This document shows, one piece after another, positions 29,801 to 38,345 of a stretch of DNA of 64,000 nucleotides. Under the pieces are notes generated by a model. The model had not been told where the DNA came from, searched no databases, and saw only the letters and a program-made list of their open reading frames with translations. Origin of the DNA: Rufibacter roseus (GTDB lineage: Bacteria; Bacteroidota; Bacteroidia; Cytophagales; Hymenobacteraceae); NCBI RefSeq assembly GCF_001647285.1, contig NZ_LRML01000008.1, positions 1-64,000 on the forward strand, given 5' to 3'. Position 1 is the stretch's first letter. Each line of letters opens with the position of its first letter. The position numbers were made by a program, and so were the translations under genes.

Positions 29801-32236
29801 CCCGCTTCCAGATATTATTATAGGGTAAGGGCAGTTGGGCCAGTAGATAATTCTGTTTATTCTAACGTAGCGGATGCCACCACCCAATCAGGTATTCCGG
29901 TAGCACCGTCTGCATTAACGGCTACGGTCGCTTCCTCTTCACAGATCAACCTCTCCTGGACAGATAATGCTTCAATAGAAACCGGTTTCCAGATTGAAAG
30001 GTCTACTGACGGCATTACTTTTGCGGCATTGGCAACGGTTGGTTCTAACGTGACCAACTATTCCAACACCGGCTTAACAGGTTCTACCACCTACCATTAT
30101 CGGGTGAGCGCAGTAGGGCCAGGTGGGTCTTCTGCTTTCTCTAATGTAGCTCAGGCTACTACGTCGGCTCCGGTTCCGGTACCAAGTATTGTGATCAACA
30201 AGATTTATAATGCCACCTCTGTTTGGGAAGGTACTTCAGATGCGGTAGAGTTACTGGTAATTCAAGACCATTTAGACATGCGCGGCATGATCGTGAAAGA
30301 CCTGGAGGCAAATGCCACCAGTGACAACGGCGGTAAATACCAATTCAACAACATTGACTTCTGGAAAGACATGCGTTCCGGTACCACAATCGTTTTGCGG
30401 AAAACCCAATCACAGCAAGCGGGATATGTGCAAGACACTGATGCCTCAGACTTCACTATAGATTTGCTGCTGACTGATGCTTCTACGCTCATCACCCGAG
30501 TGTCACCAAACGGCCATGAATTCAATTTCACCGGTACGGACATAGCCATTATTAAGACAGGCGAGCGCTATGGTTTTGACAATGTAATTCATGCCTTTGC
30601 TACAAACAACGGGGGAAATACTACTCTCTTCCAAGCTATCACGGCACCTATGCTAATTTCACCAATGGTTACCAATTCAGGAGCGTTCCAATATCCATTG
30701 GCTCCGGAAAGAACTGGTGCTGATTATATAGGCGTGAAAGCCGAAGAAAACAGAGGCCCTGACAGAGGCTGGGGAGTTGGGTTTGGAGAAGGCAACATGG
30801 CCTTTATCGCAGCCCTGCGGGAAGCGGTTCTCTTAGTAGCTCCTACAGATTTGGCGGCCACTGCGGTTTCTGTGAATCAGGTAGACCTTACTTGGACAGA
30901 TAACTCCAACATTGAGACAGGCTTTGAAATTGAGCGCTCTTTTGATGGTACAACCTTTACAACATTAGCCACTGTTGGAGCCAATGCAACTTCATACACT
31001 GATAATAGCGTGCAATCGGGTACGCAATACTATTACCGGGTACGTGCTGCGGGTAATGTGGTGTTTTCTGCTTATACAAATGTAGCAGGGGCAAGCACTA
31101 ACATTGCCTATGTAACCTCCATTTCCTTAGCACCGCAACCACTTTATGAAAATGCAGCCATTGGTACTGTGGCGGGCACTTTGACCTCTACTTCAGAAAA
31201 TCCTACCGCCACGTTTAGCTATTCCTTGGTGAGCGGCGCCGGTGACACAGACAATGCCTTGTTTACCATTGCCGACAACCAATTACGTACGGCAGCGGCT
31301 TTAAACTATGAAGCCAAATCAAGCCACAGTGTAAGGGTAAGATCTACCTCGTCTTCCGGTCATTTCTTAGAAGAAACTATCGTGGTGCAGGTACTGGACG
31401 TAAATGAAGCACCTACCATGGCAGCTATAGAAAACCAAACCGTCTGCAGCACCATTGCCCAGCAGACAGTGAACCTAACAGGTATAACCGCTGGCCCAGA
31501 AGTAAACCAGACCGTTACGTTGTCAGTTGCCTCTTCTAACAGCGCCATGTTTGATGCTTTAAATGTAAACTTAGGTGCGAATGGAACTGGGCAGGTTACA
31601 TACAGTCTCAGAGCCGGAGTTTTCGGGACAGCAACTGTAACAGTTACTGTGCGTGACAATGGTGGTACTGCCAACGGCGGTGTAGATGAATTCAGCCGCA
31701 CCTTTACCGTGAACAGCGTTGAATTGCCTACTATAGCCATCACTTCTGACCAAGGTAATCAGCTCTCAAAAGGCCTCACCGCCACCCTCACCGCCACCGG
31801 CGGTACCAGCTACGTGTGGGCCAATGCTGACGGTATCATCAGCGGGCAGAACAGTGCTTATATTACCGTACGGCCGGAAGCCACTACCACGTACTCAGTT
31901 ACCGCCACCAACGCCAGCGGTTGCGCCGCCACCCAAAGCTTCACCGTTACTGTGTCTGAAAACTACAGTGTGCTGGAGACAGCGAACATTCTGAGCCCGA
32001 ACAATGACGGCGTGAATGATACTTGGGTAATCAAGAACATTGATTTCTACCGCAACAATGAAGTTAAAGTCTTTGATAAGGCGGGTCGTGTGGTGTTTAG
32101 TCAGAGAGGTTACAATAACACTTGGAACGGTACTTATCAGAATGCACCACTAGCCGAAGGTACTTACTACTACATTGTAGATTTCGGCAATGGGCAACCT
32201 TCATTTAAAGGCTTCATTACCATTGTAAGACAATAA
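26810..32236 (+). CDS. Giant T9SS type B surface protein with fibronectin III repeats
   Basis: The 1808-residue exported protein has a signal peptide ending ISAVQAQS, two lamin-tail-like beta domains (about 25-245 and 260-465; each with DAVELLV and TTIVLR), seven tandem fibronectin III domains (about 470-1120), a third lamin-tail-like domain (about 1125-1340), an eighth fibronectin III domain, a cadherin-like stretch, beta-sandwich modules and a C-terminal gliding-motility/type B sorting domain (ILSPNNDGVNDTW ... GTYYYIVDF). The sorting domain directs secretion through T9SS, and cargo of this type is usually next to a PorP/SprF gene, as here. The function is not known; adhesion or polysaccharide attachment is plausible. 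The fibronectin III units are similar enough to suggest recent duplication. Confidence 0.88.
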   Translation: MRKVLLLFLGVFLLISAVQAQSIVVNKLLNGSNDADGNTDAVELLVIQDHLDITGHTIKDFENNLAAEGGRFEFKDHPLWKNLRKGTTIVLRNARAPFAGYEQDTDPSDFTIDVLLQNTTYFTNRGGSAVFNLTSNDMVMIKTGDPSGTAGSIHAFAFGSEANINASAHFNATASPKIKLVYASPGGGYFYHTTNPTQTVADYNGTDALANNSINNANDAQRQWHYGFGAGNRNYIASLRRSVLQESPVSAPVVVNKMYNASETGDGKSDAVELLVVQDHFDMRNLIIKDYNDNVVNDTGGKYRFNNIDFWSDLRAGTTIVLRKTESQFEGYVQDTDPSDYTLDLLLNDASTYLTRVSAAGHEFNLTNTDMVVLKRGDMNGAGNAIHAMASNSGNASTAGSFFNAVYSPRLWTTGGNGAAGTFVYPNNPTKSIADFDGEKASTSTEPNKNWGYGFGENNIAFISSLRPSVAPAAPTGLTATAASSSAITLSWTDASDDETGFEVERSINGTDFTSLASVGANVVTYQDNSLEASTRYYYRVRATGDQENSAYSNIADATTLEATPAAPSNLTATAISNTEINLAWTDNSTNETGFEIERSSDGENFTSLHTTTAGVVTYPDQPLTATTRYYYRVRALGNAANSGYSNIADATTLEPKPLAPTGLTATAASSSTINLSWTDNSTNETGFELEQSLDGTTFAALATVGANVTTYENTNLSASTQYFYRVRAVGTGGVSEYSSVANATTNAGAVLAPSNLTATAVSTTQIDLAWADNSNNETGFEIERSADGVAFTLLTSVAADVTTYSNTGLTSSTQYHYRVRATGAESNSAYTNVANATTLEAVPANPGTLAAVAVSHEQINLTWADNSVNETGFEIERSTDGTSFTLVTTTAANATSFSNTGLTPNTQYHYRVRAVGAPGPSGYTNVANATTTTGIPVAPTALTATATSFNQINLTWTDNSVIETGFEIEQSTDGTTFAALATVGANVTTYSNTGLNPASRYYYRVRAVGPVDNSVYSNVADATTQSGIPVAPSALTATVASSSQINLSWTDNASIETGFQIERSTDGITFAALATVGSNVTNYSNTGLTGSTTYHYRVSAVGPGGSSAFSNVAQATTSAPVPVPSIVINKIYNATSVWEGTSDAVELLVIQDHLDMRGMIVKDLEANATSDNGGKYQFNNIDFWKDMRSGTTIVLRKTQSQQAGYVQDTDASDFTIDLLLTDASTLITRVSPNGHEFNFTGTDIAIIKTGERYGFDNVIHAFATNNGGNTTLFQAITAPMLISPMVTNSGAFQYPLAPERTGADYIGVKAEENRGPDRGWGVGFGEGNMAFIAALREAVLLVAPTDLAATAVSVNQVDLTWTDNSNIETGFEIERSFDGTTFTTLATVGANATSYTDNSVQSGTQYYYRVRAAGNVVFSAYTNVAGASTNIAYVTSISLAPQPLYENAAIGTVAGTLTSTSENPTATFSYSLVSGAGDTDNALFTIADNQLRTAAALNYEAKSSHSVRVRSTSSSGHFLEETIVVQVLDVNEAPTMAAIENQTVCSTIAQQTVNLTGITAGPEVNQTVTLSVASSNSAMFDALNVNLGANGTGQVTYSLRAGVFGTATVTVTVRDNGGTANGGVDEFSRTFTVNSVELPTIAITSDQGNQLSKGLTATLTATGGTSYVWANADGIISGQNSAYITVRPEATTTYSVTATNASGCAATQSFTVTVSENYSVLETANILSPNNDGVNDTWVIKNIDFYRNNEVKVFDKAGRVVFSQRGYNNTWNGTYQNAPLAEGTYYYIVDFGNGQPSFKGFITIVRQ
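28216..30170 (+). repeat. Seven tandem fibronectin III-coding units
   Basis: Units of about 93 codons (279 bp) repeat seven times inside the T9SS gene. Shared blocks include the W-x-D-N-S..ETGFEIE strand and YYYRVRA. Several units share identical phrases such as FAALATVGANVTTY, pointing to duplication or gene conversion rather than old divergence. The eighth unit is displaced by the third lamin-tail-like domain. Confidence 0.85.
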
Positions 32237-32275
32237 GTTTCTCAATGTCTGTCACCTATTTAAAAAAACAGCATT

Positions 32276-33211
32276 ATGAATTTAGTAAATAATATATCTA
32301 AGCGATTTGCTTTGGCAGTGGTAGGAAGCGCGTTGGCGTTGGCATTACCTGCATTAGTAGGGGAAAATCAAGCCCAGGCCCAGCTGAACCCAATGGGTAC
32401 CATGTATTTTCAGAACCAGTACCTGGCTAACCCTGCCATGGCAGGCCTGGAGGCAGGAGTGAAGCTCAACGTGGCTTACCGGCAGCAATGGAATTCTTTG
32501 CCCGGTGCGCCCAGGTCTCAGTCTTTTACCGGCGAGTACGGGTTTGGAAACAACGTGGGAGTAGGGGTAAATGTGTATAACACCAAAACCGGTCTTATTC
32601 AGCAAACCAGTGTGCAGGCTACCTATGCCTATCATTTTCAGGTAGCTGAAGACCAGAAGTTGAATCTGGGATTATCACTTGGAGCGTCCAGGCAAAGCAT
32701 CCGGCAATTAGATATCACCGGCGATAACTTTGACCCGAGCGTGAACCGATTTAATGACCGTGGTGTGCAGGTAGACGGTGATGTGGGAGCAGCCTACAAC
32801 TTTTCTAAGCTTCAGGTACAGGCAGCCATTTTAGGACTTCGTAACCTTTTAGTCTCTGACCCTAACCAGGAGGATTATGTGAACTACCCAACTTTCTTTT
32901 CTTCGGTGAGTTACCGTTTTGATTTGGAAGTGGGTGGCCAGACCATAGGTTTAGAACCTAAGGTAGCCTACCGTGGAATTCGCGAGACGGATAACATCTT
33001 AGATGCGGGTGCTAATGTTTCCTTTTTAGATAACAACCTGCAGGTGTTTGGTCTATACCACAGCACCAAGGCTGCCACTTTAGGTTTTTCAGTGGGCTAT
33101 AAGTCTAGAGTTGCCATAACAGGAATCTACACTACTTCCAATCCGGAAATAAAAGACTACACAGGCGGCGGATTTGAAATAGGTCTTCGCCTGGCGCTTC
33201 AAAAACAATAA
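32276..33211 (+). CDS. PorP/SprF-family type IX secretion membrane protein
   Basis: The 311-residue outer-membrane beta-barrel has a signal peptide ending ENQAQAQ and the family start MYFQNQYLANPAMAGLEAG, followed by amphipathic strands and a C-terminal GFEIGLRLALQKQ. PorP/SprF proteins are needed for secretion or anchoring of specific T9SS type B cargo and are often encoded directly after it. Here the gene begins 39 nt after the giant type B protein, so that protein is its probable dedicated client. Orthology to PorP itself versus one of many SprF-like paralogues cannot be settled by reading. Confidence 0.9.
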   Translation: MNLVNNISKRFALAVVGSALALALPALVGENQAQAQLNPMGTMYFQNQYLANPAMAGLEAGVKLNVAYRQQWNSLPGAPRSQSFTGEYGFGNNVGVGVNVYNTKTGLIQQTSVQATYAYHFQVAEDQKLNLGLSLGASRQSIRQLDITGDNFDPSVNRFNDRGVQVDGDVGAAYNFSKLQVQAAILGLRNLLVSDPNQEDYVNYPTFFSSVSYRFDLEVGGQTIGLEPKVAYRGIRETDNILDAGANVSFLDNNLQVFGLYHSTKAATLGFSVGYKSRVAITGIYTTSNPEIKDYTGGGFEIGLRLALQKQ

Positions 33212-33253
33212 AAACAGAGGGCTTAGAACGGCGGTGGGTATAGATAACCCTCC

Positions 33254-33295
33254 GCTGTTTTAGGCCTGATTTCTGAAAAACAGCTCTAAAACAGT
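33254..33295. repeat. Dispersed 40-bp palindrome, copy 6
   Basis: GCTGTTTTAGGCCTG pairs with CAGCTCTAAAACAG, with small mismatches. It lies 42 nt after the PorP/SprF stop. Confidence 0.7.
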
Positions 33296-33411
33296 AGCCC
33301 TTCATGGTTTCGCTCCAGAATTTACTGGTGCCTTGTCATTCTCTTGCCCTTAGGTTTCCCTCTATTGTTTTACCAATTCATTCCAATTCTTTTTCTATTA
33401 TTCAAGTACTC

Positions 33412-35640
33412 ATGACCAGCAAACATTTCTTGCCGCTTACCCTGTTCTTAAGTTTCCTCCTTGTGGGCTCGGTTCAGGCCCAACAAAAACCAATTGAGCA
33501 GCGCGTAGAAGACCTTTTAAAGCAAATGACCCTTGAGGAAAAAGTGGGTCAGTTAAATCAATATTCCGGCAAAGCTGTAACAGGTCCGGTGAGTGAGGTG
33601 AAAACTAACCTCATTAACGACATTAAAAGCGGCTGGGTAGGGTCTATGCTCAATGTGAAAGGAGTGAAAGACACCCGTGAGATTCAGTCAGTGGCGCTAC
33701 AGTCAAGACTGAAAATTCCGCTTTTGTTCAGCCTTGATGTAATTCACGGTTATAAAACAGTTTTTCCCATTCCCTTGGCTGAAGCCGCTTCCTGGGATCT
33801 GGAAGCCATCCGGTTATCGTCGCACATAGCAGCTAAAGAAGCGGCGGCAGCGGGCATTCACTGGACCTTCGCGCCTATGGTAGACATTTCCCGTGATCCG
33901 CGCTGGGGAAGGGTAATGGAAGGTGCCGGCGAAGACACCTACCTTGGTTCTTTGATTGGTGCGGCCCGCGTGAAAGGATTTCAGGGCGAGAAGCTGGGTG
34001 CAACGGATGCCGTAATGGCTTGCGCGAAGCACTTTGCCGCCTACGGGGCCGCTCAGGGTGGACGTGACTATAATACCGTAGACATGAGTTTGCAAACGCT
34101 GCACGAAACGTTTTTGCCTCCTTTTAAAGCTGCCGTTGATGCAGGGGTAGCCACCTTTATGAACTCATTCAACACCCTCAATGGTATTCCGGCTACGGGT
34201 AACAGTTATCTGCAGCGCGACATATTAAAAGGGAAGTGGGATTACAAAGGCTTTGTGGTAAGTGACTGGGGATCCATTGGTGAAATGATTGCTCATGGAT
34301 TTGCCAAAGACAACGCCGAAGCCGCCCTGAAAGCCATTACCGCCGGTAGCGACATGGATATGGAAAGCCGGGCTTACAAGCAAGCGTTGGTGAAACTAGT
34401 AAAAGAAGGCAAGGTGAAAGAAGAATTAGTGGATGATGCCGTGCGCCGGATCTTATACAAAAAATTTGAGATGGGCTTATTTGATGACCCTTATCGTTTT
34501 TCTGATCTGAAGCGCGAACAGAAAGTTCTGAACGACCCACAGCACCGCCTCATTGCCCGCGACGTAGCCCAAAAATCCATCGTGCTCCTGAAAAATGAAA
34601 ACAATGTATTGCCTCTGAATAAAAAGGCAAAAACCATTTCCGTAATTGGGCCATTGGCCAAAGCCAAACGTGATCTTGACGGCAGCTGGACTGTAGCCCC
34701 AGACACCACCTTAACCGTGAGTTTGTTTGAAGGAATCCGACAGAAAGTAGACAAGAAAACCAATGTTCTTTACGCCAAAGGCTGTGACGTGCAAGGCAAC
34801 TCTCTCACTGGTTTTGAAGAAGCCGTTCGTACTGCCCAACAAGCCGATGTAGTGGTGTTGGCCGTAGGTGAGACTTGGGACTTGAGCGGCGAAGCCAAAT
34901 CTCGTACCAACATTGATTTGCCTGGCGTGCAACAAGAGCTGTTTACTGCCCTTAAAGCTACCGGCAAACCAATAGTAGTAGTGATGATGGCGGGCCGTCC
35001 GCTGGTGTTTGACCAGATTGCCGACAATGCCCCTGCTATTCTGTACGCCTGGTGGTTAGGCTCTGAGGCCGGGAACGCCATCGCCAATGTGCTCTTCGGC
35101 GACTATAACCCATCTGGCAAACTGCCTATGACCTTCCCCCGGAACGTAGGCCAGATTCCGCTTTCCTACAACTACTACAATACAGGGCGTCCTGTGCTGA
35201 ACGAGAACAATATTATTTACCGTTCGGCTTACATTGATGCACCAAACACTCCTAAATATGCCTTCGGATATGGCCTTAGCTATACCACTTTTGGGTATTC
35301 TGACCTGAATATCAGCAAGCCACAAATGTCAGCTAATGAAAAACTGGAAGTAAGCTTTACCCTCACCAACACCGGAAAAGTAGCTGGCGAAGAAGTAGTG
35401 CAGCTTTACCTGCATGACAAAGTAGCTTCACTGGCCCGCCCTTTGAAAGAATTGAAAGACTTCCGGAAAGTGATGTTGAAGCCCGGCGAAAAGAAGACCA
35501 TTACCTTCACCATTGATAAAGAGAAGCTTTCATTCTTCAATAATGAACTTCAATGGGTAGCAGAACCCGGTGAGTTTAAAGTAATGCTTGGGACTGCCTC
35601 TAATGATATAAAGTTGGAGGGTAATTTTACATTGCTGTAA
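33412..35640 (+). CDS. bglX: GH3 beta-glucosidase / beta-xylosidase (BglX type)
   Basis: The 742-residue periplasmic enzyme (signal ending GSVQAQQ) removes terminal beta-linked glucose or xylose. The first (alpha/beta) barrel contains the KHFAAYGAAQGGRDYN motif and nucleophile Asp285 in FVVSDWGS. The second domain has AGRPLVF and the PTNPSGKLP-like region (NPSGKLPMTFP), and a C-terminal fibronectin III-like domain spans about 655-740. An earlier in-frame ATG at 33304 gives no signal peptide, so I chose ATG 33412. It is separated from the xylan locus by the T9SS pair but lies on the same strand and would finish oligosaccharides released there. GH3 specificity is not readable from sequence, so the symbol is provisional. 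Confidence 0.9.
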   Translation: MTSKHFLPLTLFLSFLLVGSVQAQQKPIEQRVEDLLKQMTLEEKVGQLNQYSGKAVTGPVSEVKTNLINDIKSGWVGSMLNVKGVKDTREIQSVALQSRLKIPLLFSLDVIHGYKTVFPIPLAEAASWDLEAIRLSSHIAAKEAAAAGIHWTFAPMVDISRDPRWGRVMEGAGEDTYLGSLIGAARVKGFQGEKLGATDAVMACAKHFAAYGAAQGGRDYNTVDMSLQTLHETFLPPFKAAVDAGVATFMNSFNTLNGIPATGNSYLQRDILKGKWDYKGFVVSDWGSIGEMIAHGFAKDNAEAALKAITAGSDMDMESRAYKQALVKLVKEGKVKEELVDDAVRRILYKKFEMGLFDDPYRFSDLKREQKVLNDPQHRLIARDVAQKSIVLLKNENNVLPLNKKAKTISVIGPLAKAKRDLDGSWTVAPDTTLTVSLFEGIRQKVDKKTNVLYAKGCDVQGNSLTGFEEAVRTAQQADVVVLAVGETWDLSGEAKSRTNIDLPGVQQELFTALKATGKPIVVVMMAGRPLVFDQIADNAPAILYAWWLGSEAGNAIANVLFGDYNPSGKLPMTFPRNVGQIPLSYNYYNTGRPVLNENNIIYRSAYIDAPNTPKYAFGYGLSYTTFGYSDLNISKPQMSANEKLEVSFTLTNTGKVAGEEVVQLYLHDKVASLARPLKELKDFRKVMLKPGEKKTITFTIDKEKLSFFNNELQWVAEPGEFKVMLGTASNDIKLEGNFTLL

Positions 35641-35668
35641 CGACTCTCTTAGTCATAATTGATGTCGT

Positions 35669-35708
35669 CTGTTTTGGCCCTGTTTTTAAGAAAACAGGGC
35701 CAAAACAG
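35669..35708. repeat. Dispersed 40-bp palindrome, copy 7
   Basis: CTGTTTTGGCCCTGTTTT pairs fully with AAAACAGGGCCAAAACAG. The core GGCCCTG/CAGGGCC differs from copy 5 on both arms, so pairing is kept. It lies 28 nt after the GH3 stop. Confidence 0.9.
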
Positions 35709-35893
35709 TTTTTATGGCAGATTTAATTTATAAACGGATAAGACTCAATATTACCTCTGGGTGTTATTACCAGCCCTTATACTAAAGGAGAATTCTGCAT
35801 AACGAAAGGTTATTTTGAAAATCTTGCCGCATGCTCTAATCTTGAATCTGAAACAACGAATAACCAAGGTTTAACCACCTTAACGTCACCCAC

Positions 35894-37546
35894 ATGGAAG
35901 TAGAAGAATACACCCAACAAATCACCCAACAAGACCTACAGAAGATCTTTGTATGCGAAGACCTGGTACCCACAGAATACGCCTTAGCTCAGGAAATTCA
36001 CCAGCGGGAGTACCTGTCAAACGGCCAGATGCTGGCATGGGATGGAGCGTCGCATAACGTTTTCTCGCCAGTTGCCTTTCAACAAGAGGATGGTTCTTAT
36101 ACCCGAAAATTAATTGGCTCTTACCCCATTTGTACAGAGGCCGAGGCACTGATTGCCTTAGATGCGGCCGTGGCTGCCTATGACAACGGACGTGGACAAT
36201 GGCCAACTATGAGCGTAGATCAGCGCATAAAATGCGTAGAGCTGTTCACGCAGAAGATGATCGGGCAGAAAGACCTTGTGGTGAAGTTGATCATGTGGGA
36301 GATCGGGAAATCCTTCGCTGATTCTGTGAAAGAGTTTGACCGCACGGTAGAATATATTTACGCTACCATTGACGCGCTTAAGAACCTGGACCGTCAGTCT
36401 TCAAAATTTGAAATTGAACAGGGAATAGTGGCGCAGATCCGGCGGTCTCCGCTAGGGGTGGTGCTGTGCATGGGGCCATTCAACTATCCGTTGAATGAAA
36501 CTTTTACCACTCTTATTCCAGCCCTGATCATGGGCAACACCATTTTGTTCAAGCCACCGAAGCACGGCACTTTATTGTTCTACCCCTTGCTGAACGCGTT
36601 CAAAGAAAGCTTCCCAGCTGGGGTGGTGAACACCATCTACGGACGTGGCCACGCCATTGTGCCGGCCTTGATGCAAAGCGGTAAAGTGAACGTGCTCACC
36701 CTGATCGGATCAAGCAAAGTAGCCGATGAACTGAAAAAGCTGCACCCAAAAGTGAACCGTTTGCGGGCTATTTTAGGATTGGATGCCAAGAACGCTGCCA
36801 TCATTACCGAAAATGCAGATCTTAAACAATCAGTAGAAGAAACGGTGCTAGGGGCGCTGTCTTTCAACGGGCAACGTTGTACCGCATTGAAGATCATTTT
36901 CGTGCACCGCAGCAAAGTAGACGCATTTCTTGAAGGCTTAACAGAAGCTGTTGGAAAGCTGAAATATGGAATGCCTTGGGAGAAAGGAGTGAACCTGACC
37001 CCGCTTCCTGAGCCGCACAAACCCGCTTATTTAAAAGCGTGTATTGATGAAGCTGTAGCCTTGGGTGCCAGTGTGGTAAACCCAGGCGGAGGTACTTCTT
37101 TTGAATCTTTTGTGTATCCGGCCATTGTATACCCTGTCACTCCGGAAATGAAGTTGTACCGCGAGGAGCAGTTCGGGCCAGTGATTCCGGTGGTGCCGTT
37201 TGATGATCTGGAAGAACCAATCCAGTACCTCATTGAGTCAGAGCACGGCCAGCAGGTGAGCATCTTCAGCCAGGACCATGAGGAAATCTCCACTCTCATT
37301 GATCCACTGGTAAACCAGGTGAGCCGCGTGAACATCAACTGCCAGTGCCAGCGCGGACCAGACGTGTTCCCGTTCACTGGTCGTAAAGACAGCGCGGAGG
37401 GAACTCTGTCGGTAGTAGATGCCCTACGTTCGTTCTCTATTCGTTCTTTGGTAGCCACCAAACTAAACGAGAACAACAAGCAATTGCTCAACCAGATTGT
37501 CTCTGACGGCAATTCCAACTTCCTGAGCACCAAGTTTATTTTCTAG
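35894..37546 (+). CDS. gapN: NADP-dependent non-phosphorylating glyceraldehyde-3-phosphate dehydrogenase-like ALDH
   Basis: The 550-residue aldehyde dehydrogenase resembles the GapN group, which oxidises glyceraldehyde-3-phosphate to 3-phosphoglycerate with NADP and makes NADPH. The catalytic cysteine is Cys329 in FNGQRCTALK, with MGPFNYPLNET and LFKPPKHG in the cofactor region. The general-base motif normally written ELGG reads LGLDAKN here (about residues 294-300), so the usual glutamate seems replaced. It is longer than streptococcal GapN (about 475), with an N-terminal extension of some 60 residues. It is monocistronic with a strong terminator behind it. The substrate call rests on family resemblance and needs care given the changed motif. 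Confidence 0.75.
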   Translation: MEVEEYTQQITQQDLQKIFVCEDLVPTEYALAQEIHQREYLSNGQMLAWDGASHNVFSPVAFQQEDGSYTRKLIGSYPICTEAEALIALDAAVAAYDNGRGQWPTMSVDQRIKCVELFTQKMIGQKDLVVKLIMWEIGKSFADSVKEFDRTVEYIYATIDALKNLDRQSSKFEIEQGIVAQIRRSPLGVVLCMGPFNYPLNETFTTLIPALIMGNTILFKPPKHGTLLFYPLLNAFKESFPAGVVNTIYGRGHAIVPALMQSGKVNVLTLIGSSKVADELKKLHPKVNRLRAILGLDAKNAAIITENADLKQSVEETVLGALSFNGQRCTALKIIFVHRSKVDAFLEGLTEAVGKLKYGMPWEKGVNLTPLPEPHKPAYLKACIDEAVALGASVVNPGGGTSFESFVYPAIVYPVTPEMKLYREEQFGPVIPVVPFDDLEEPIQYLIESEHGQQVSIFSQDHEEISTLIDPLVNQVSRVNINCQCQRGPDVFPFTGRKDSAEGTLSVVDALRSFSIRSLVATKLNENNKQLLNQIVSDGNSNFLSTKFIF

Positions 37547-37567
37547 TCAACGTTGTGTTTTTGTTTC

Positions 37568-37600
37568 AGCCGCCGAAGGTTCTCCTTCGGCGGCTTTTTT
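37568..37600 (+). terminator. Rho-independent terminator of gapN
   Basis: The GCCGCCGAAGG / CCTTCGGCGGC stem has a short TTCT loop followed directly by TTTTTT. It starts 22 nt after the gapN stop. Confidence 0.92.
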
Positions 37601-37611
37601 CTTTAGAATTT

Positions 37612-37650
37612 TGTTTTAGCCCTCCTTTTTGAAAATCAGCTCAAAAAGGC
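37612..37650. repeat. Dispersed 40-bp palindrome, copy 8 (degenerate)
   Basis: TGTTTTAGCCCTCCTTTTT..GAAAATCAGCTCAAAAAGGC keeps the family pattern, but the outer arm has decayed. It follows the gapN terminator. Confidence 0.5.
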
Positions 37651-38009
37651 ACATTAGTAACGCGCGGAAGAAGCAGTATATAGTCTCTTCAATCAAGAAA
37701 AGAAAAAGTAATGCGCGTAAGCGCGAGAGACTCTACCCAGGAACTAAAGAAGCAGAAAGCTAAAAGCAACATTTCCAAGAGCAACAGCCAAAGCAGAATT
37801 GGAACCTCTTCCAGCCGTGGGGATGAGCGCCTCGCTTTGAGCGGTGCCGCATTAGCGGCAAGACCGAAGGTCTAGTGAAAAGGGCAGTGCGAATCCACAG
37901 GGCGGGGCCTCGCGGCCGTGAGCGCACGGAGCCTCCAAAACGGAGAAGGTGGTCTTGTAGGGCTTTGGATAAGCTAAAGCCACGTCAGCTCGGAAGCAAA
38001 AAAAAGTAC

Positions 38010-38029
38010 GGACAGGTCGCGACCTGTCC
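38010..38029. repeat. Perfect 20-bp palindrome
   Basis: GGACAGGTCGCGACCTGTCC is fully self-complementary and GC-rich, preceded by an A-rich run. It is unrelated to the dispersed 40-bp palindrome and has no T-tract, so it is not an obvious terminator. It could be a REP-like unit or a protein-binding site. Confidence 0.7.
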
Positions 38030-38118
38030 TAAGGGGTGGCAGAAGCATTATCGCCTGCTATAGGTGGTCTTCGTTAGATCCTTCGGCTAGCGCTCAGGAT
38101 GACCGTTGAAGAGTGGGA

Positions 38119-38181
38119 CCAGGAAGGGGTGGGTCTACATGTGTAAACATCCCCCTTCGCCCCCTACAAAGGGGGAGTATC
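38119..38181 (+). repeat. Solo copy of the DUF559-element terminal repeat
   Basis: The core 38140-38181 (TGTGTAAACATCCCCCTTCG..AAAGGGGGAGTATC) matches the right end of the element at 42865-42905 with only a few changes. The similarity continues about 20 bp further left (GGGTCTAC region). It is in the same orientation as the right end. No nuclease gene is attached, so it is either a non-autonomous copy or the remnant of an excised one. Confidence 0.85.
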
Positions 38182-38345
38182 AACAATACCAACAATCCAG
38201 GTTCTTTCTCTTTAAAATCAAAATCTAGATATTTTTTAATATTCAAACACCTCTAATACATACCAAAGTAAGAGTTTTCCGTACATGGTAGCCGAGGAAA
38301 TCCTGCGTCAGGAAAGTACTGTTCTACACAGACCTTAAAAGAACT

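Larger units (their letters stand above)
37547..38345. other. 800-bp intergenic region crowded with hairpins and repeats
   Basis: There is no credible protein gene. In order it holds: the gapN terminator (37568-37600), a degenerate dispersed palindrome (37612-37650), hairpins GCGC/GCGC (37713-37724), GCCGC/GCGGC (37846-37859), AGACC/GGTCT (37861-37873), CCGTG/CACGG (37916-37929) and GGCTTT/AAAGCC (37961-37981), a perfect 20-bp palindrome (38010-38029), an ATCCT/AGGAT repeat (38076-38104), and the solo copy of the DUF559-element end (38119-38181). The last 160 bp must carry the glgX promoter. A structured RNA is possible but I recognise no known family. Confidence 0.6.

Noticed and set aside
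28216-30170. Regular 279-bp repeats suggesting a CRISPR-like or satellite array
   Set aside because: The repeats are in frame, diverged, and translate to fibronectin III domains.
37875-38063. 62-codon arginine/lysine-rich open frame before glgX
   Set aside because: It runs straight through several hairpins and a perfect palindrome; the composition follows from the GC-rich repeats, not from coding selection.
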